A stretch of DNA of 42,643 nucleotides from an uncultured Treponema sp. (GTDB lineage Bacteria > Spirochaetota > Spirochaetia > Treponematales > Treponemataceae). The DNA lies in assembly GCA_937885175.1 (NCBI GenBank), contig CAKZZO010000059.1:1-42643 (forward strand), given 5' to 3'. The position numbers were made by a program, and so were the translations under genes. Numbering within the stretch: position 1 is the stretch's first letter; each line of letters begins with the position of its first letter. Below are positions 1 through 7,041 of this stretch, piece after piece. Below the pieces are notes generated by a model that had not been told where the DNA came from, did no database searches, and saw nothing but the letters and a program-made list of their open reading frames with translations.

Positions 1-369
1 AGATTTGCGACGGCAGCTCAGTTCGTAAGTTATCTTGGTCTTTGTCCTGGAGAAGATTCCAGCGGAAAGACTAAAAATATGCTTCCGCTAACGAAAGCAG
101 GGAACAAGCGCGTGAGGGCTTTGTTCTGTGAGTCGGCGAAGGCGATAAAACGGACGAATCCTTATGGCGAAAAATCCAAAAGGATTCTTGAAAGGCAAAA
201 GAATGCAAGTCCTGAAATCGTAGCATATGCGGACAAGGCAACGAAACGAATCAGGACGAAGATGAAGCATCTGGAGGAACGAGGTAAAAATTACAACGTT
301 TCTTCCGCAGCTGGTGCAAGGGAACTTGCTTGTTTTGTATGGGGAATGATGAACGACAAAATTGCCTGA
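1..369 (+). CDS. IS110-family transposase, C-terminal part (runs off the left edge)
   Basis: The frame is open from base 1, so the N-terminal DEDD (RuvC-like) catalytic domain lies outside the window. The visible 122 residues match the C-terminal Transposase_20 (IS116/IS110/IS902) domain: 'FVSYLGLCPGEDSSGK' followed by 'LTKAGNKRVRALFCESAKA', the usual serine-bearing SSG and ITKxGNxxLR region. The frame closes with TGA at 367-369. The first ATG in view (79) lies inside the domain and is not the start. IS110 enzymes recombine DNA with a catalytic serine and, in characterised members, a bridge RNA made from a noncoding end of the element. Intactness cannot be judged from here. Confidence 0.85.
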   Translation, partial: RFATAAQFVSYLGLCPGEDSSGKTKNMLPLTKAGNKRVRALFCESAKAIKRTNPYGEKSKRILERQKNASPEIVAYADKATKRIRTKMKHLEERGKNYNVSSAAGARELACFVWGMMNDKIA

Positions 370-610
370 TTTATCATTCATATCTTAAAGTCGTAAAATA
401 AAGAAAAGGTGGCGGAAACGAGGCATGATTCAGTTATCTTCGTTTCTCCTATGGGCTAAACAGGGATAAATTCCTGCGAACTCCCGTTCTTAGACAGAAA
501 GAACTTTTGGCGGATCATTGACCTGTCGGTAATGGTAGAAACAAGTTTCAACCTAAATCCACGAATATCAGGATGGTCTAGTGCCGAAAATCTTGATTTC
601 TAAAGCCTTT
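370..610 (+). ncRNA. noncoding right flank of the IS110-family element; possible bridge RNA
   Basis: About 240 bp with no credible gene lie between the transposase stop and the promoter region of the next gene. Several short hairpins follow each other: GAAACGA (415-421) with TCGTTTC (440-446), CAGG/CCTG around 461-475, and GTTCTT (486-491) with AAGAAC (499-504). In the IS1111 subgroup of IS110 elements the bridge RNA is encoded downstream of the transposase, which is the position seen here. The assignment is inference. The element boundary, target core and guide loops could not be defined. Confidence 0.3.
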
Positions 611-671
611 TCTTTTTTATATTTTTATTGTTTTGTCATTGACAAATGGCACAACATATCAGGAGTGTAAT

Positions 672-1724
672 ATGAAAAAAAATCTGTTTGCAGCAGTGTT
701 TTGCTGTTTGACGATTGCATTTGGGGGTTGTAAAGGTATGGATAAGGAATTGAAAGCAATTCAGGGAAAAGACGGTGTATTTGCGGTATTGGAAACAAAC
801 CGCGGTTCAATTGTTTTGGAGTTGTTTTACAAGGAAACACCGCTGACTGTAACAAATTTTGTCGGTTTGGCAGAGGGAACATTGGATGCCGCTAAGGGAA
901 AGCCCTTTTATGACGGACTGAAATTTCATCGTGTTATCAGTAAGGCGAATGGTGACGGTCAGGACTTTATGATTCAGGGTGGAGACCCCGAAGGAACAGG
1001 TGCTGGCGGCCCAGGCTATCGCTTTATTGATGAGATTGTGAATGAATTGACTTTTGACAAGCCTGGTTACCTCGCTATGGCAAATGCAGGTGCCGGAACA
1101 AATGGAAGCCAATTTTTTATTACGATTGCACCGACAGAATGGTTAAATGGAAAGCATACCATTTTTGGTAAGGTGGTTGATGCAGACAGTCAGAAAGTTG
1201 TGGATACAACCTTGCAAGGCGACACGATAAAAAAGATTAGCATTATTCGCCAGGGTGATGAGGCAAAGAAGTTTACGGCAAGTCAGAAGGACTGGAACGA
1301 CCGTGAAGCTGTAGCAAAAAAGGCTGCGGAAGCACTCAAGGCAAAACAACTTGCCGCATTTACCGAAGGCTGCACAAAGTCTCCCAACGGAATTTATTAC
1401 AAGATTCTTAAAGAAGGCAAAGGAAACAAGGCTGGCAAGGGTAAGACTGCAAATGTAGAATATCAAGGATATCTGCAGGACGGAAGTATTTTTGATGCGT
1501 CAAAGGGTTTCCATCCTCAGGGACATGAAGGCCTGTCTTTCAGACTGGGTGCTGGCGAAATGATTCCCGGATTTGACTTGATGGTTCAGGACATGAAGGT
1601 TGGCGAAACAAGAACTATCATCATTCCGCCGGAACTGGCATATGGTGCACGTGGTGTTCCTCAGGCGGGTATTCCTGGTGGCGCATATATTGCCTTTGAT
1701 GTGGAATTGACCTCAATCAAATAG
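672..1724 (+). CDS. Lipoprotein with cyclophilin and FKBP peptidyl-prolyl isomerase domains
   Basis: A 350-residue protein predicted to catalyse cis-trans isomerisation of prolyl bonds and assist folding outside the cytoplasm. The start at 672 has AGGAG at 661-665; an in-frame start at 633 would put 13 non-signal residues in front. Residues 1-20 form a lipoprotein signal with lipobox FGGC (Cys20). A cyclophilin domain spans about 38-200, with 'FHRVI', 'FMIQGGDPEGTGAGG' and 'MANAGAGTNGSQFFIT'. An Ala/Lys-rich linker follows (about 215-240). An FKBP domain spans about 255-350, with 'VEYQGYLQDGSIFDAS' and 'GEMIPGFDLMVQDM'. Cyclophilin-FKBP fusions are known as dual-family immunophilins and have been reported in a few bacteria. 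The gene appears monocistronic, with a strong terminator at 1749-1785. Confidence 0.92.
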   Translation: MKKNLFAAVFCCLTIAFGGCKGMDKELKAIQGKDGVFAVLETNRGSIVLELFYKETPLTVTNFVGLAEGTLDAAKGKPFYDGLKFHRVISKANGDGQDFMIQGGDPEGTGAGGPGYRFIDEIVNELTFDKPGYLAMANAGAGTNGSQFFITIAPTEWLNGKHTIFGKVVDADSQKVVDTTLQGDTIKKISIIRQGDEAKKFTASQKDWNDREAVAKKAAEALKAKQLAAFTEGCTKSPNGIYYKILKEGKGNKAGKGKTANVEYQGYLQDGSIFDASKGFHPQGHEGLSFRLGAGEMIPGFDLMVQDMKVGETRTIIIPPELAYGARGVPQAGIPGGAYIAFDVELTSIK

Positions 1725-1748
1725 GAACTCGTATCGGTTATATTTTAT

Positions 1749-1785
1749 ACGACCGTTCGTTAGCATACGAACGGTCGTTTTATTT
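1749..1785 (+). terminator. Rho-independent terminator after the immunophilin gene
   Basis: A perfect 12-bp stem (1749-1760 with 1767-1778) and a 6-nt loop are followed by TTTTATTTT on the plus strand. The minus strand lacks a U-run after the stem, so it mainly serves the plus-strand gene. The stem abuts the stop codon of the convergent alkD-like gene at 1780. Confidence 0.9.
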
Positions 1786-2487
1786 TGTCTTGGTTTTCAA
1801 GGTGCGTAAATAGGCTTTTTGAGAATCGGTGATGCGGTAACTTTCACAGGCTTTTTGAATGGCTTTGTTGTGAGTCCAAGGTGCAAGGCATTTCTTTTGG
1901 ATAAAGGGGAGTATTGCATCGTATTGTTTGGCCAGCGCAGTGGCAAAGTACCAGGCAATCATCATGTTGATATAATATTCATCCGAACGAACGGTAGTTA
2001 TCTTTTCTGCATAAGAAAGATTAAAAGCATCTTCCAAAAAATGCTGCATTAACATACGGATAGCAAAGCGTACGGTATAGGTGTGTTTGGAAGTAATCCA
2101 GCGGTTAATGTAGGGTAAAAGTTCTTGTCGGTGCTTTTTGAAGGTGCGGGGTGAAAGCTGGTCGCAAGTTGCCCAATTGTCAATGTAAGGTAAAAATTGT
2201 TCTACTTGTGCAATGCAAGTGTCAAAATCTTTTGTTTCTGAAATAATGAATGCATGCAGTTGATTTTCGTCAAAGTAATGGTGGGGCAAACTGGAGATAA
2301 AGTCCTCTACTCGGTCATCTTTACCATATTGCTTGGCTAACGAACGTAAGGTAGGTGTGCGAACACCGATAATGTCATCGGCCGCCACTGTAGGAAGCAG
2401 TTTTGCCTGAAAGTCGCGATATGTCGTATCTTGCAAGCGAAAGAGTTGTTCGATGACGGCTGGGGTAGGCATGTTATTGTGTAACAT
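1780..2487 (-). CDS. DNA alkylation repair protein, AlkD-like HEAT-repeat glycosylase
   Basis: A 235-residue protein of the AlkD/AlkC (DNA_alkylation_repair) family. AlkD is built from helical HEAT-like repeats and excises cationic N3- and N7-alkylpurines without base flipping. Supporting features are the length, close to known AlkDs, the 'GVRTPTLRSLAKQ' stretch near residues 40-53, 'YIDNWATCDQLSP' with the conserved Trp and Asp, and 'ALAKQYD' near the C-terminus. The first ATG (2487) is preceded by a weak purine-rich AGAAG. A second ATG at 2472 has no better ribosome site. The gene converges on the immunophilin gene and is upstream of nothing on its own strand, so it is probably a single-gene unit. 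Confidence 0.85.
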   Translation of the reverse strand: MLHNNMPTPAVIEQLFRLQDTTYRDFQAKLLPTVAADDIIGVRTPTLRSLAKQYGKDDRVEDFISSLPHHYFDENQLHAFIISETKDFDTCIAQVEQFLPYIDNWATCDQLSPRTFKKHRQELLPYINRWITSKHTYTVRFAIRMLMQHFLEDAFNLSYAEKITTVRSDEYYINMMIAWYFATALAKQYDAILPFIQKKCLAPWTHNKAIQKACESYRITDSQKAYLRTLKTKTK

Positions 2488-2626
2488 CTTCTTCTGTTTC
2501 TTCTTTCCGATGTTATGGCAGAAATTGTTCCAACAGTGACAGCTGTTAGTGCTTCTGCGGTATTTGCTTTCATAGAAAGATTATACAATGAAATTTTGGA
2601 TTTTACAAACAAAAAGAAAGTGAGTT

Positions 2627-3037
2627 TTAGTTAATTTTTTGAATTTCGGCTGCGAAAACTTTGAAATCATCAAGATGTTTTGTAATAATGGCAAAAATAA
2701 TTTTACAGTCTAAATTTTCATATTGGTGAACGGCGATATTGCGAAACCCAACGGCATGGCTTAAATTTTCGGCAGTTGAATCGGAAATGAGTTTATTATG
2801 TGCAAGTTTTCTGAACGTCTCAGACATTGTGCTTGGTGTCTCGGTGCTGTAATCCAAAAGGATGTGATTACCAATGTCAACGCAGATTTGCACTGCACGT
2901 TGGAGATTCAGGATAATGATTTCCTGTTTATCAAGATTATTTTTCAGTTCTTCAATACTTGAGATGTTTTGCGATTTTATCCGATGAACGCAACGAATAA
3001 GGGCAGCAAGTTTTGTTTCGAGAATTTCTTTATCCAT
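2627..3037 (-). CDS. hepT: HepT-like HEPN ribonuclease toxin
   Basis: A 136-residue, mostly helical protein with the HEPN signature RX4HXY: Arg99, His104 and Tyr106 in 'RNIAVHQY'. In type VII toxin-antitoxin systems HepT is an RNase whose HXY tyrosine is AMPylated by the partner MntA, which silences it. The gene overlaps the upstream mntA-like gene by 8 bp (3030-3037), so the two are co-transcribed and probably translationally coupled, antitoxin first. All key residues are present. The flanking spacers hold repeats, fitting an accessory module. Biological toxicity is inferred from family and context. Confidence 0.88.
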   Translation of the reverse strand: MDKEILETKLAALIRCVHRIKSQNISSIEELKNNLDKQEIIILNLQRAVQICVDIGNHILLDYSTETPSTMSETFRKLAHNKLISDSTAENLSHAVGFRNIAVHQYENLDCKIIFAIITKHLDDFKVFAAEIQKIN

Positions 3038-3431
3038 TTATAAACCTCTCTATTTTCTTTTTGTTCATATATTCAATGGTCGGAAGAAAATCTTCCTTAA
3101 AGCAAAGGGCTTTCATCAAATATTTTACAAAAACAGTCTTTGAGATTTTTATTTTTGCCCCCGTTGTCATAATCTGATATAAAAAAATTCCTTCTGCCTG
3201 TGATAAATCCGCAAGGTCAATTTCACGGTGACAAAGTAATGACAAATCGCTTTGAATCTTTGCCAAATCTTCATATTCGAGGGGCTTATCAGAATGCACG
3301 GCAATATCAATGTCGCTGTAAGAATTATAAGTGCCTTTTGCAAACGAACCAAAAAGCAAAACAGTATCGATTTCGTTTTTTTGAGAAAAATATTCCTGAA
3401 TTTGTTGCTTTATAGAATCGGCCTCGGACAT
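3030..3431 (-). CDS. mntA: MntA-like minimal nucleotidyltransferase antitoxin
   Basis: A 133-residue protein with the polymerase-beta-type motif GSX10DXD (Gly28-Ser29, Asp40, Asp42) and a third acidic residue in 'REIDLADL' (Asp72). It should AMPylate the HXY tyrosine of the adjacent HepT and neutralise it. ATG at 3431 is preferred. TTG at 3437 is in frame and would add two residues. Neither has a clear Shine-Dalgarno. An extended -10 (TGATATACT; hexamer 3442-3447) ends only 10 nt upstream of the ATG, so the leader would be about 3 nt. The active-site pattern is complete. Confidence 0.88.
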   Translation of the reverse strand: MSEADSIKQQIQEYFSQKNEIDTVLLFGSFAKGTYNSYSDIDIAVHSDKPLEYEDLAKIQSDLSLLCHREIDLADLSQAEGIFLYQIMTTGAKIKISKTVFVKYLMKALCFKEDFLPTIEYMNKKKIERFING

Positions 3432-3503
3432 ATGCAAAATAAGTATATCACGATTGATGAATTTTTAATACTAAAAACGCAATTGTATGTTTTCCTGCGC
3501 AAG

Positions 3504-3597
3504 GGATTGGAGCCCCGAAGTTGCCTGCCGGATGGCAGGCAATGAGCGTGAGCGAAGGGCGAAAAGCCCGCCCCTACCGACAGGTAGGGGTGCGCCC
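3504..3597 (+). repeat. Structured intergenic repeat, copy A
   Basis: A GC-rich spacer between two minus-strand genes with an ordered layout: GGATTGGAGC lead, hairpin TTGCCTGCC/GGCAGGCAA (3521-3529 with 3533-3541), linker TGAGCGTGAGCGAAGGG, GCGAAAAGCC, hairpin CCCCTACC/GGTAGGGG (3571-3578 with 3583-3590), and GCGCCC end. A 22-nt block (3538-3559) recurs exactly, in reverse orientation, at 17907-17928. Related layouts occur at 5950-6059 and 17879-17968. Confidence 0.8.
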
Positions 3598-3601
3598 AAA
3601 T

Positions 3602-5011
3602 TTACTTTCCGAAATAGTTCAGTGCATTTCCAAAGCTGATGTCTTTGACCATCTTGGTAAGCACTTCCATGTCATCTGGGTATTCGCCGTTTTCGACCCA
3701 ACCACCGATTACATTGCAGAGAATGCGGCGGAAGTATTCGTGGCGTGAGTATGAGAGGAAACTGCGGCTGTCTGTGAGCATACCGACAAAAGCAGGAATC
3801 ATGCCCAGGTTGCCCAGGACTTTAATCTGCTGTTCCATGCCGTCTCTGTGATCACAGAACCACCAGCCTGACCCCAGCTGGATTTTTCCCTTGATGCCGC
3901 CCCCCTGGAAACAGCCCATGATGGTGCCGATTGAGTAGTAGTCTTTGGGGTTGAGGGTGTAGAGAATGGTTTTTGGCATACCGCCCTTTTCTTCGATGAG
4001 GTTCATAAGGCCGGCGAGATTTTCTGCCATGGGTTTGTCGTGGCTGCCGTCAAATCCTGTGTCTGGACCCAGTTTTTTGAACATTGCCTTGTTGTTGTCG
4101 CGGATTGCGTTCATGTGCCACTGCTGTACGATACCCTTTTGTTCGTAAGCGCGTCCGAGGGCAACAAGAATCTTTGTTTTGTATGCTTCTGCTTCTGCTT
4201 CGCTGATTGTCTCACCGTTCAGTGCACGTGTTACAACTGCATCGATGTTTGCATCGGTGTCGATTTTGCAGGGCGGGTATTCAAGGGCATGGTCAGAAGC
4301 ACGGCATCCGTTTTCGATGAAGAAGTCAAGGCGTTTGAGCAATGCGGTGATAACGTCGTCAGAAGTCTTGATGGCAACTCCAGAAACCTGACTCAGTTTT
4401 GCAATGTAGTCCTTGTATGTGGGCAGGTTGATGTTGATTGCTTTGTCCGGGCGATATGACGGGCGGACTTTTGTGTCAATCTTGCCGATGGGTGCGGTGC
4501 CGTCTGCAATTGCCTTGTGGTATTCAAGGGTGTCGGCAGGGTCGTCTGTTGTGCCTACAGCGTACACATGGAAATTCTTAAAAATGCCCTTTACGCTCAG
4601 TTCATCGCTTTTGAGCATTTCGTTTGCTTTTTCGTAAATTTTCGGTGCTGACTTTACGGTGAGCGGTTCATAGATGCCGAAATAGCGCTGCAATTCAAGG
4701 TGCGTCCAGTGATAGAGGGGGTTGCCAATCAGGTGTTCGATTGTTTCTGCCCAGCGCACGAATTTTTCGTAGGGTTCTGCGTCTCCTGTAATGTATTTTT
4801 CATCAATACCGTAGGTACGCATCTGACGCCACTTATAATGGTCGCCGCCCAGCCAGATATCGGTGATTGAGTCGAACTTTTTGTTCTGAGCAATTTGCTC
4901 CGGCGGAAGGTGGCAGTGGTAGTCCCAAAGCGGTTCATCTTTACAGGCTTCAAACAGTTTCTGTGCAGTCTTGGTTTCCAAAAGGAAATCTTTGTCCATA
5001 AATTTCTTCAT
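3602..5011 (-). CDS. uxaC: Glucuronate (uronate) isomerase
   Basis: A 469-residue protein that interconverts D-glucuronate/D-fructuronate and D-galacturonate/D-tagaturonate, the first step of hexuronate catabolism in the cytoplasm. Length and sequence fit UxaC: 'DYHCHLPPEQIA' with the metal-binding His pair near residue 32, 'WLGGDHYKWRQMR', 'QWHMNAIRDNN' and 'GSGWWFCDHRDGM'. ATG at 5011 is chosen because GGAG sits 5 nt upstream; GTG at 5017 would overlap that site. No other uronate gene is adjacent. The leader holds a small hairpin (5025-5038) just before the ribosome site. Confidence 0.95.
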   Translation of the reverse strand: MKKFMDKDFLLETKTAQKLFEACKDEPLWDYHCHLPPEQIAQNKKFDSITDIWLGGDHYKWRQMRTYGIDEKYITGDAEPYEKFVRWAETIEHLIGNPLYHWTHLELQRYFGIYEPLTVKSAPKIYEKANEMLKSDELSVKGIFKNFHVYAVGTTDDPADTLEYHKAIADGTAPIGKIDTKVRPSYRPDKAININLPTYKDYIAKLSQVSGVAIKTSDDVITALLKRLDFFIENGCRASDHALEYPPCKIDTDANIDAVVTRALNGETISEAEAEAYKTKILVALGRAYEQKGIVQQWHMNAIRDNNKAMFKKLGPDTGFDGSHDKPMAENLAGLMNLIEEKGGMPKTILYTLNPKDYYSIGTIMGCFQGGGIKGKIQLGSGWWFCDHRDGMEQQIKVLGNLGMIPAFVGMLTDSRSFLSYSRHEYFRRILCNVIGGWVENGEYPDDMEVLTKMVKDISFGNALNYFGK

Positions 5012-5024
5012 ATACACTCCATGC

Positions 5025-5081
5025 CCGCAATTGTGCGGAAAATGCTGTATCTATTATAGCACGAGTTGGCGGGTTTGTATA
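5025..5081 (-). promoter_or_regulatory. uxaC promoter and leader hairpin
   Basis: Reading the minus strand: -35 TATACA (5076-5081), 17-bp spacer, consensus -10 TATAAT (5053-5058), giving a leader of about 35 nt. The leader contains a 5-bp hairpin CCGCA/TGCGG (5025-5038) 4-5 nt before the GGAG ribosome site. It could modulate translation, but nothing proves this. Confidence 0.65.
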
Positions 5082-5111
5082 TTAGGTTCAATTTCAAGTT
5101 TAGGGCAAAAA

Positions 5112-5237
5112 GTCATTCTGAGGAATGAAGTTCCGAAGAATCCCGTCATTTTAGGGTATGCAAGATAGATTCTTCACGCTTTCAGCGTTCAGAATGACCT
5201 TGGTTACGCTAAAAACATGAAACTTGACATTTGACCT
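5112..5237. repeat. Fold-back dispersed repeat, copy 1
   Basis: Bases 5122-5237 (116 bp) are identical to 35134-35249 in the same orientation. This copy also keeps terminal inverted repeats GTCATTCTGA (5112-5121) and TCAGAATGAC (5189-5198), with inner arms GAAGAATC (5135-5142) and GATTCTTC (5168-5175). The right 39 bp lie outside the fold-back but are still shared. It has no coding capacity and sits in the spacer between uxaC and the peroxidase gene. Confidence 0.9.
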
Positions 5238-5309
5238 TATAGAGAACTTTATACAGTTTGTAATTTAAAAAACAGCCCAGTGAAGGCATAAAAAAAAACA
5301 AAATTTCTC

Positions 5310-5341
5310 TTGACAAAATTATATTTGATACAATATAATTT
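5310..5341 (+). promoter_or_regulatory. Strong promoter with an overlapping palindromic operator, upstream of the peroxidase gene
   Basis: TTGACA (5310-5315), 18-bp spacer, TATAAT (5334-5339). A perfect 9-bp inverted repeat, AAATTATAT (5316-5324) and ATATAATTT (5333-5341) around TTGATACA, covers the spacer and the -10. A repressor bound here would block RNA polymerase. An OhrR/MarR or PerR-type peroxide regulator is the natural candidate, and an OhrR-like gene lies at 8204. Confidence 0.7.
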
Positions 5342-5392
5342 GATTAAATAAAACATGGCAGTGGAAGGAACTGCTTGAACGGAGGCGAAATT

Positions 5393-5932
5393 ATGGCTAT
5401 CTATGATTACACAGTAAAAGACAGAAAGGGAAACGATGTTTCATTGGCGAATTTTAAGGGCAAGGTGATGCTCATTGTGAACACGGCGACAGGCTGCGGC
5501 TTCACCCCCCAGTACAAGGGGCTGGAAGAACTCTGGCAGAAGTATCACGACAAGGGCCTGGAAATTCTGGACTTTCCCTGCGACCAGTTTGGACATCAGG
5601 CACCGGGGGATGACGATGAAATCCATGAATTCTGCCAGATGAAGTACAAGACCAGTTTTGACAACTTCAAGAAAATCGAAGTCAATGGCGAGAACGAGAT
5701 TCCCCTCTACACTTTCCTCAAGAGCCAGAAAGGTTTTGCAGGCTTTACGGGCATCAAGGGTGCGCTGATGAACACCGTTGTGGGAAAAATTGACCCTGAC
5801 TTTAAGAACAATGCCAACATCAAGTGGAATTTCACCAAGTTCCTCGTAGACCGGGAAGGCAATGTGGTGGAGCGTTTTGAATCCACCGTTGAGCCCAAGA
5901 AAATTGAGGACAAAATCGCATCCTTGCTGTAG
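5393..5932 (+). CDS. Glutathione peroxidase-family thiol peroxidase
   Basis: A 179-residue protein that reduces hydrogen peroxide and organic hydroperoxides; bacterial Cys-type members commonly use thioredoxin rather than glutathione. The catalytic residue is Cys35 ('ATGCGFTPQY'), encoded by TGC, so it is not a selenocysteine form. 'FPCDQFG' supplies the conserved Gln and a likely resolving-type Cys, and 'WNFTKFLVD' gives the Trp and Asn of the tetrad. ATG at 5393 has GGAGG at 5381-5385; an upstream in-frame TTG would overlap that site. It leads a group with a thioredoxin-reductase-like flavoprotein, a cation exporter and an OhrR-type regulator. The strong promoter at 5310 suggests high, regulated expression. 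Confidence 0.93.
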   Translation: MAIYDYTVKDRKGNDVSLANFKGKVMLIVNTATGCGFTPQYKGLEELWQKYHDKGLEILDFPCDQFGHQAPGDDDEIHEFCQMKYKTSFDNFKKIEVNGENEIPLYTFLKSQKGFAGFTGIKGALMNTVVGKIDPDFKNNANIKWNFTKFLVDREGNVVERFESTVEPKKIEDKIASLL

Positions 5933-5949
5933 AATTGTCGTAAAATCAA

Positions 5950-6059
5950 GGGCGTTCCCCGCTAACGCGGGTCAGGCTTTTCGCACTTCCGCTGTCGCTC
6001 CATACCGCCGCAAGCCTTGCTTGCTCTGGTACGCCTGCGGCGGTGCTCCAATCCTTAAC
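5950..6059 (-). repeat. Structured intergenic repeat, copy C
   Basis: Read on the minus strand the layout mirrors copy A: GGATTGGAGC (6047-6056), 9-bp hairpin ACCGCCGCA/TGCGGCGGT (6036-6044 with 6004-6012), linker ATGGAGCGACAGCGGAAG, GCGAAAAGCC, hairpin CCCGC/GCGGG around TTAG/GTTA (near 5958-5971), and CGCCC end. It lies between the peroxidase and flavoprotein genes, so the read-through transcript would carry these hairpins. Confidence 0.7.
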
Positions 6060-6082
6060 GCAAAGAAAGACAGGAGAAGACC

Positions 6083-6997
6083 ATGAACTATGACATTATC
6101 ATAATCGGAGCGGGACCTGCGGGAATTTCTGCGGCTCTGTACATAAAGCGCGCCAACCTGCATGTGGCAGTCATATACTCGGGCGAAAGTCAGCTGGAAA
6201 AGGCACACAAAATCGACAACTACTACGGTTTTCCCCAGGGCATTACGGGAGCGGATTTGTATGCAAGCGGCATTGCTCAGGCAAAGAATTTGGGCGTAGA
6301 CGTGATTCAGGCTGAGGTGACCAACATTCAGATGGATGCACCCGGTCAGTATACGGTGAGTGCAGAAGGTAGGGATTATACAGCCCCGTCAGTTATTCTT
6401 GCCACGGGAAACAAAAAACTGCGGCCGCTTATTGAAGGCATTGCGGACTTTGAGACAAAAGGCGTTTCCTACTGTGCCATCTGCGACGGATTTTTTTACC
6501 GCAAGAAAAACGTGGCTGTTATTGGAAACGGCACATTCGCTGTGGCTGAAGCAGGACATCTTGCCCACATTGCCACTCAGGTTACCATTCTGACAGACGG
6601 CAAGGACGATGGAGAAGTAAAAACCGCCCTAGCCGCAGACCCTTCGCTGGCAGAAAAAATCACCGTGGACACGCGCAAGGTTGCAAAAGTCTACGGAAAC
6701 GAAGCTGGCGTAAAAGTGGGCGGCGTGGAATTTTCAGACGGAGAAAAACTTGCTCTGGACGGCATCTTTGTGGCTCTTGGCTCTGCGGGTGCCGCTGACT
6801 TTGCAAAAAAACTGGGGCTTGCCCTCAATGGCGACAGCATCAGTGTGTCCGAAAAAATGGAAACCAACGCACCAGGCATCTACTCATGCGGAAACGCAAC
6901 GGGTGGACTTTTGCAGGTGTGCAAGGCTGTCTATGAGGGTGGTCTTGCAGGTCTGAGCGCAGTAGAATATATACGCAATCTCAAAAAGACTGCATAG
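6083..6997 (+). CDS. Thioredoxin-reductase-like FAD oxidoreductase lacking the NADPH motif
   Basis: A 304-residue flavoprotein of the thioredoxin reductase family. The FAD dinucleotide motif is at the N-terminus ('IIIIGAGPAGISAALY', 5-20), the redox-active pair is Cys131 and Cys134 (CAIC) in 'YCAICDGFF', and the C-terminal FAD contact is 'YSCGNATGG'. The second nucleotide-binding site is atypical: 'GNGTFAVAEAGHL' (148-160) replaces GGGxxAxEE, and the HRRxxxR segment that grips the NADPH phosphate is replaced by 'TILTDGKDDGE'. The electron donor may therefore be NADH, ferredoxin or another partner. AGGAG at 6072-6076 supports the start. It probably serves the adjacent peroxidase. Confidence 0.85.
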   Translation: MNYDIIIIGAGPAGISAALYIKRANLHVAVIYSGESQLEKAHKIDNYYGFPQGITGADLYASGIAQAKNLGVDVIQAEVTNIQMDAPGQYTVSAEGRDYTAPSVILATGNKKLRPLIEGIADFETKGVSYCAICDGFFYRKKNVAVIGNGTFAVAEAGHLAHIATQVTILTDGKDDGEVKTALAADPSLAEKITVDTRKVAKVYGNEAGVKVGGVEFSDGEKLALDGIFVALGSAGAADFAKKLGLALNGDSISVSEKMETNAPGIYSCGNATGGLLQVCKAVYEGGLAGLSAVEYIRNLKKTA

Positions 6998-7041
6998 CAG
7001 AATCATACTTTTTTTACAGGTGCCGTTTTTTGGAGGTAGGC

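Noticed and set aside
633..671. Upstream start for the immunophilin gene
   Set aside because: It would place 13 polar residues before a perfect lipoprotein signal, and the AGGAG site points to ATG 672.
3441..3600. CRISPR-like or tRNA-like structure in the uxaC-mntA spacer
   Set aside because: There are hairpins but no regularly spaced repeats and no cloverleaf; it matches the dispersed repeat family instead.
5393..5932. Selenocysteine form of glutathione peroxidase
   Set aside because: The active-site codon is TGC (Cys35), not TGA.
5951..6086. Plus-strand frame running out of the gpx 3' end through the spacer
   Set aside because: The region is a GC-rich structured repeat; the frame has no homology and no start signal.
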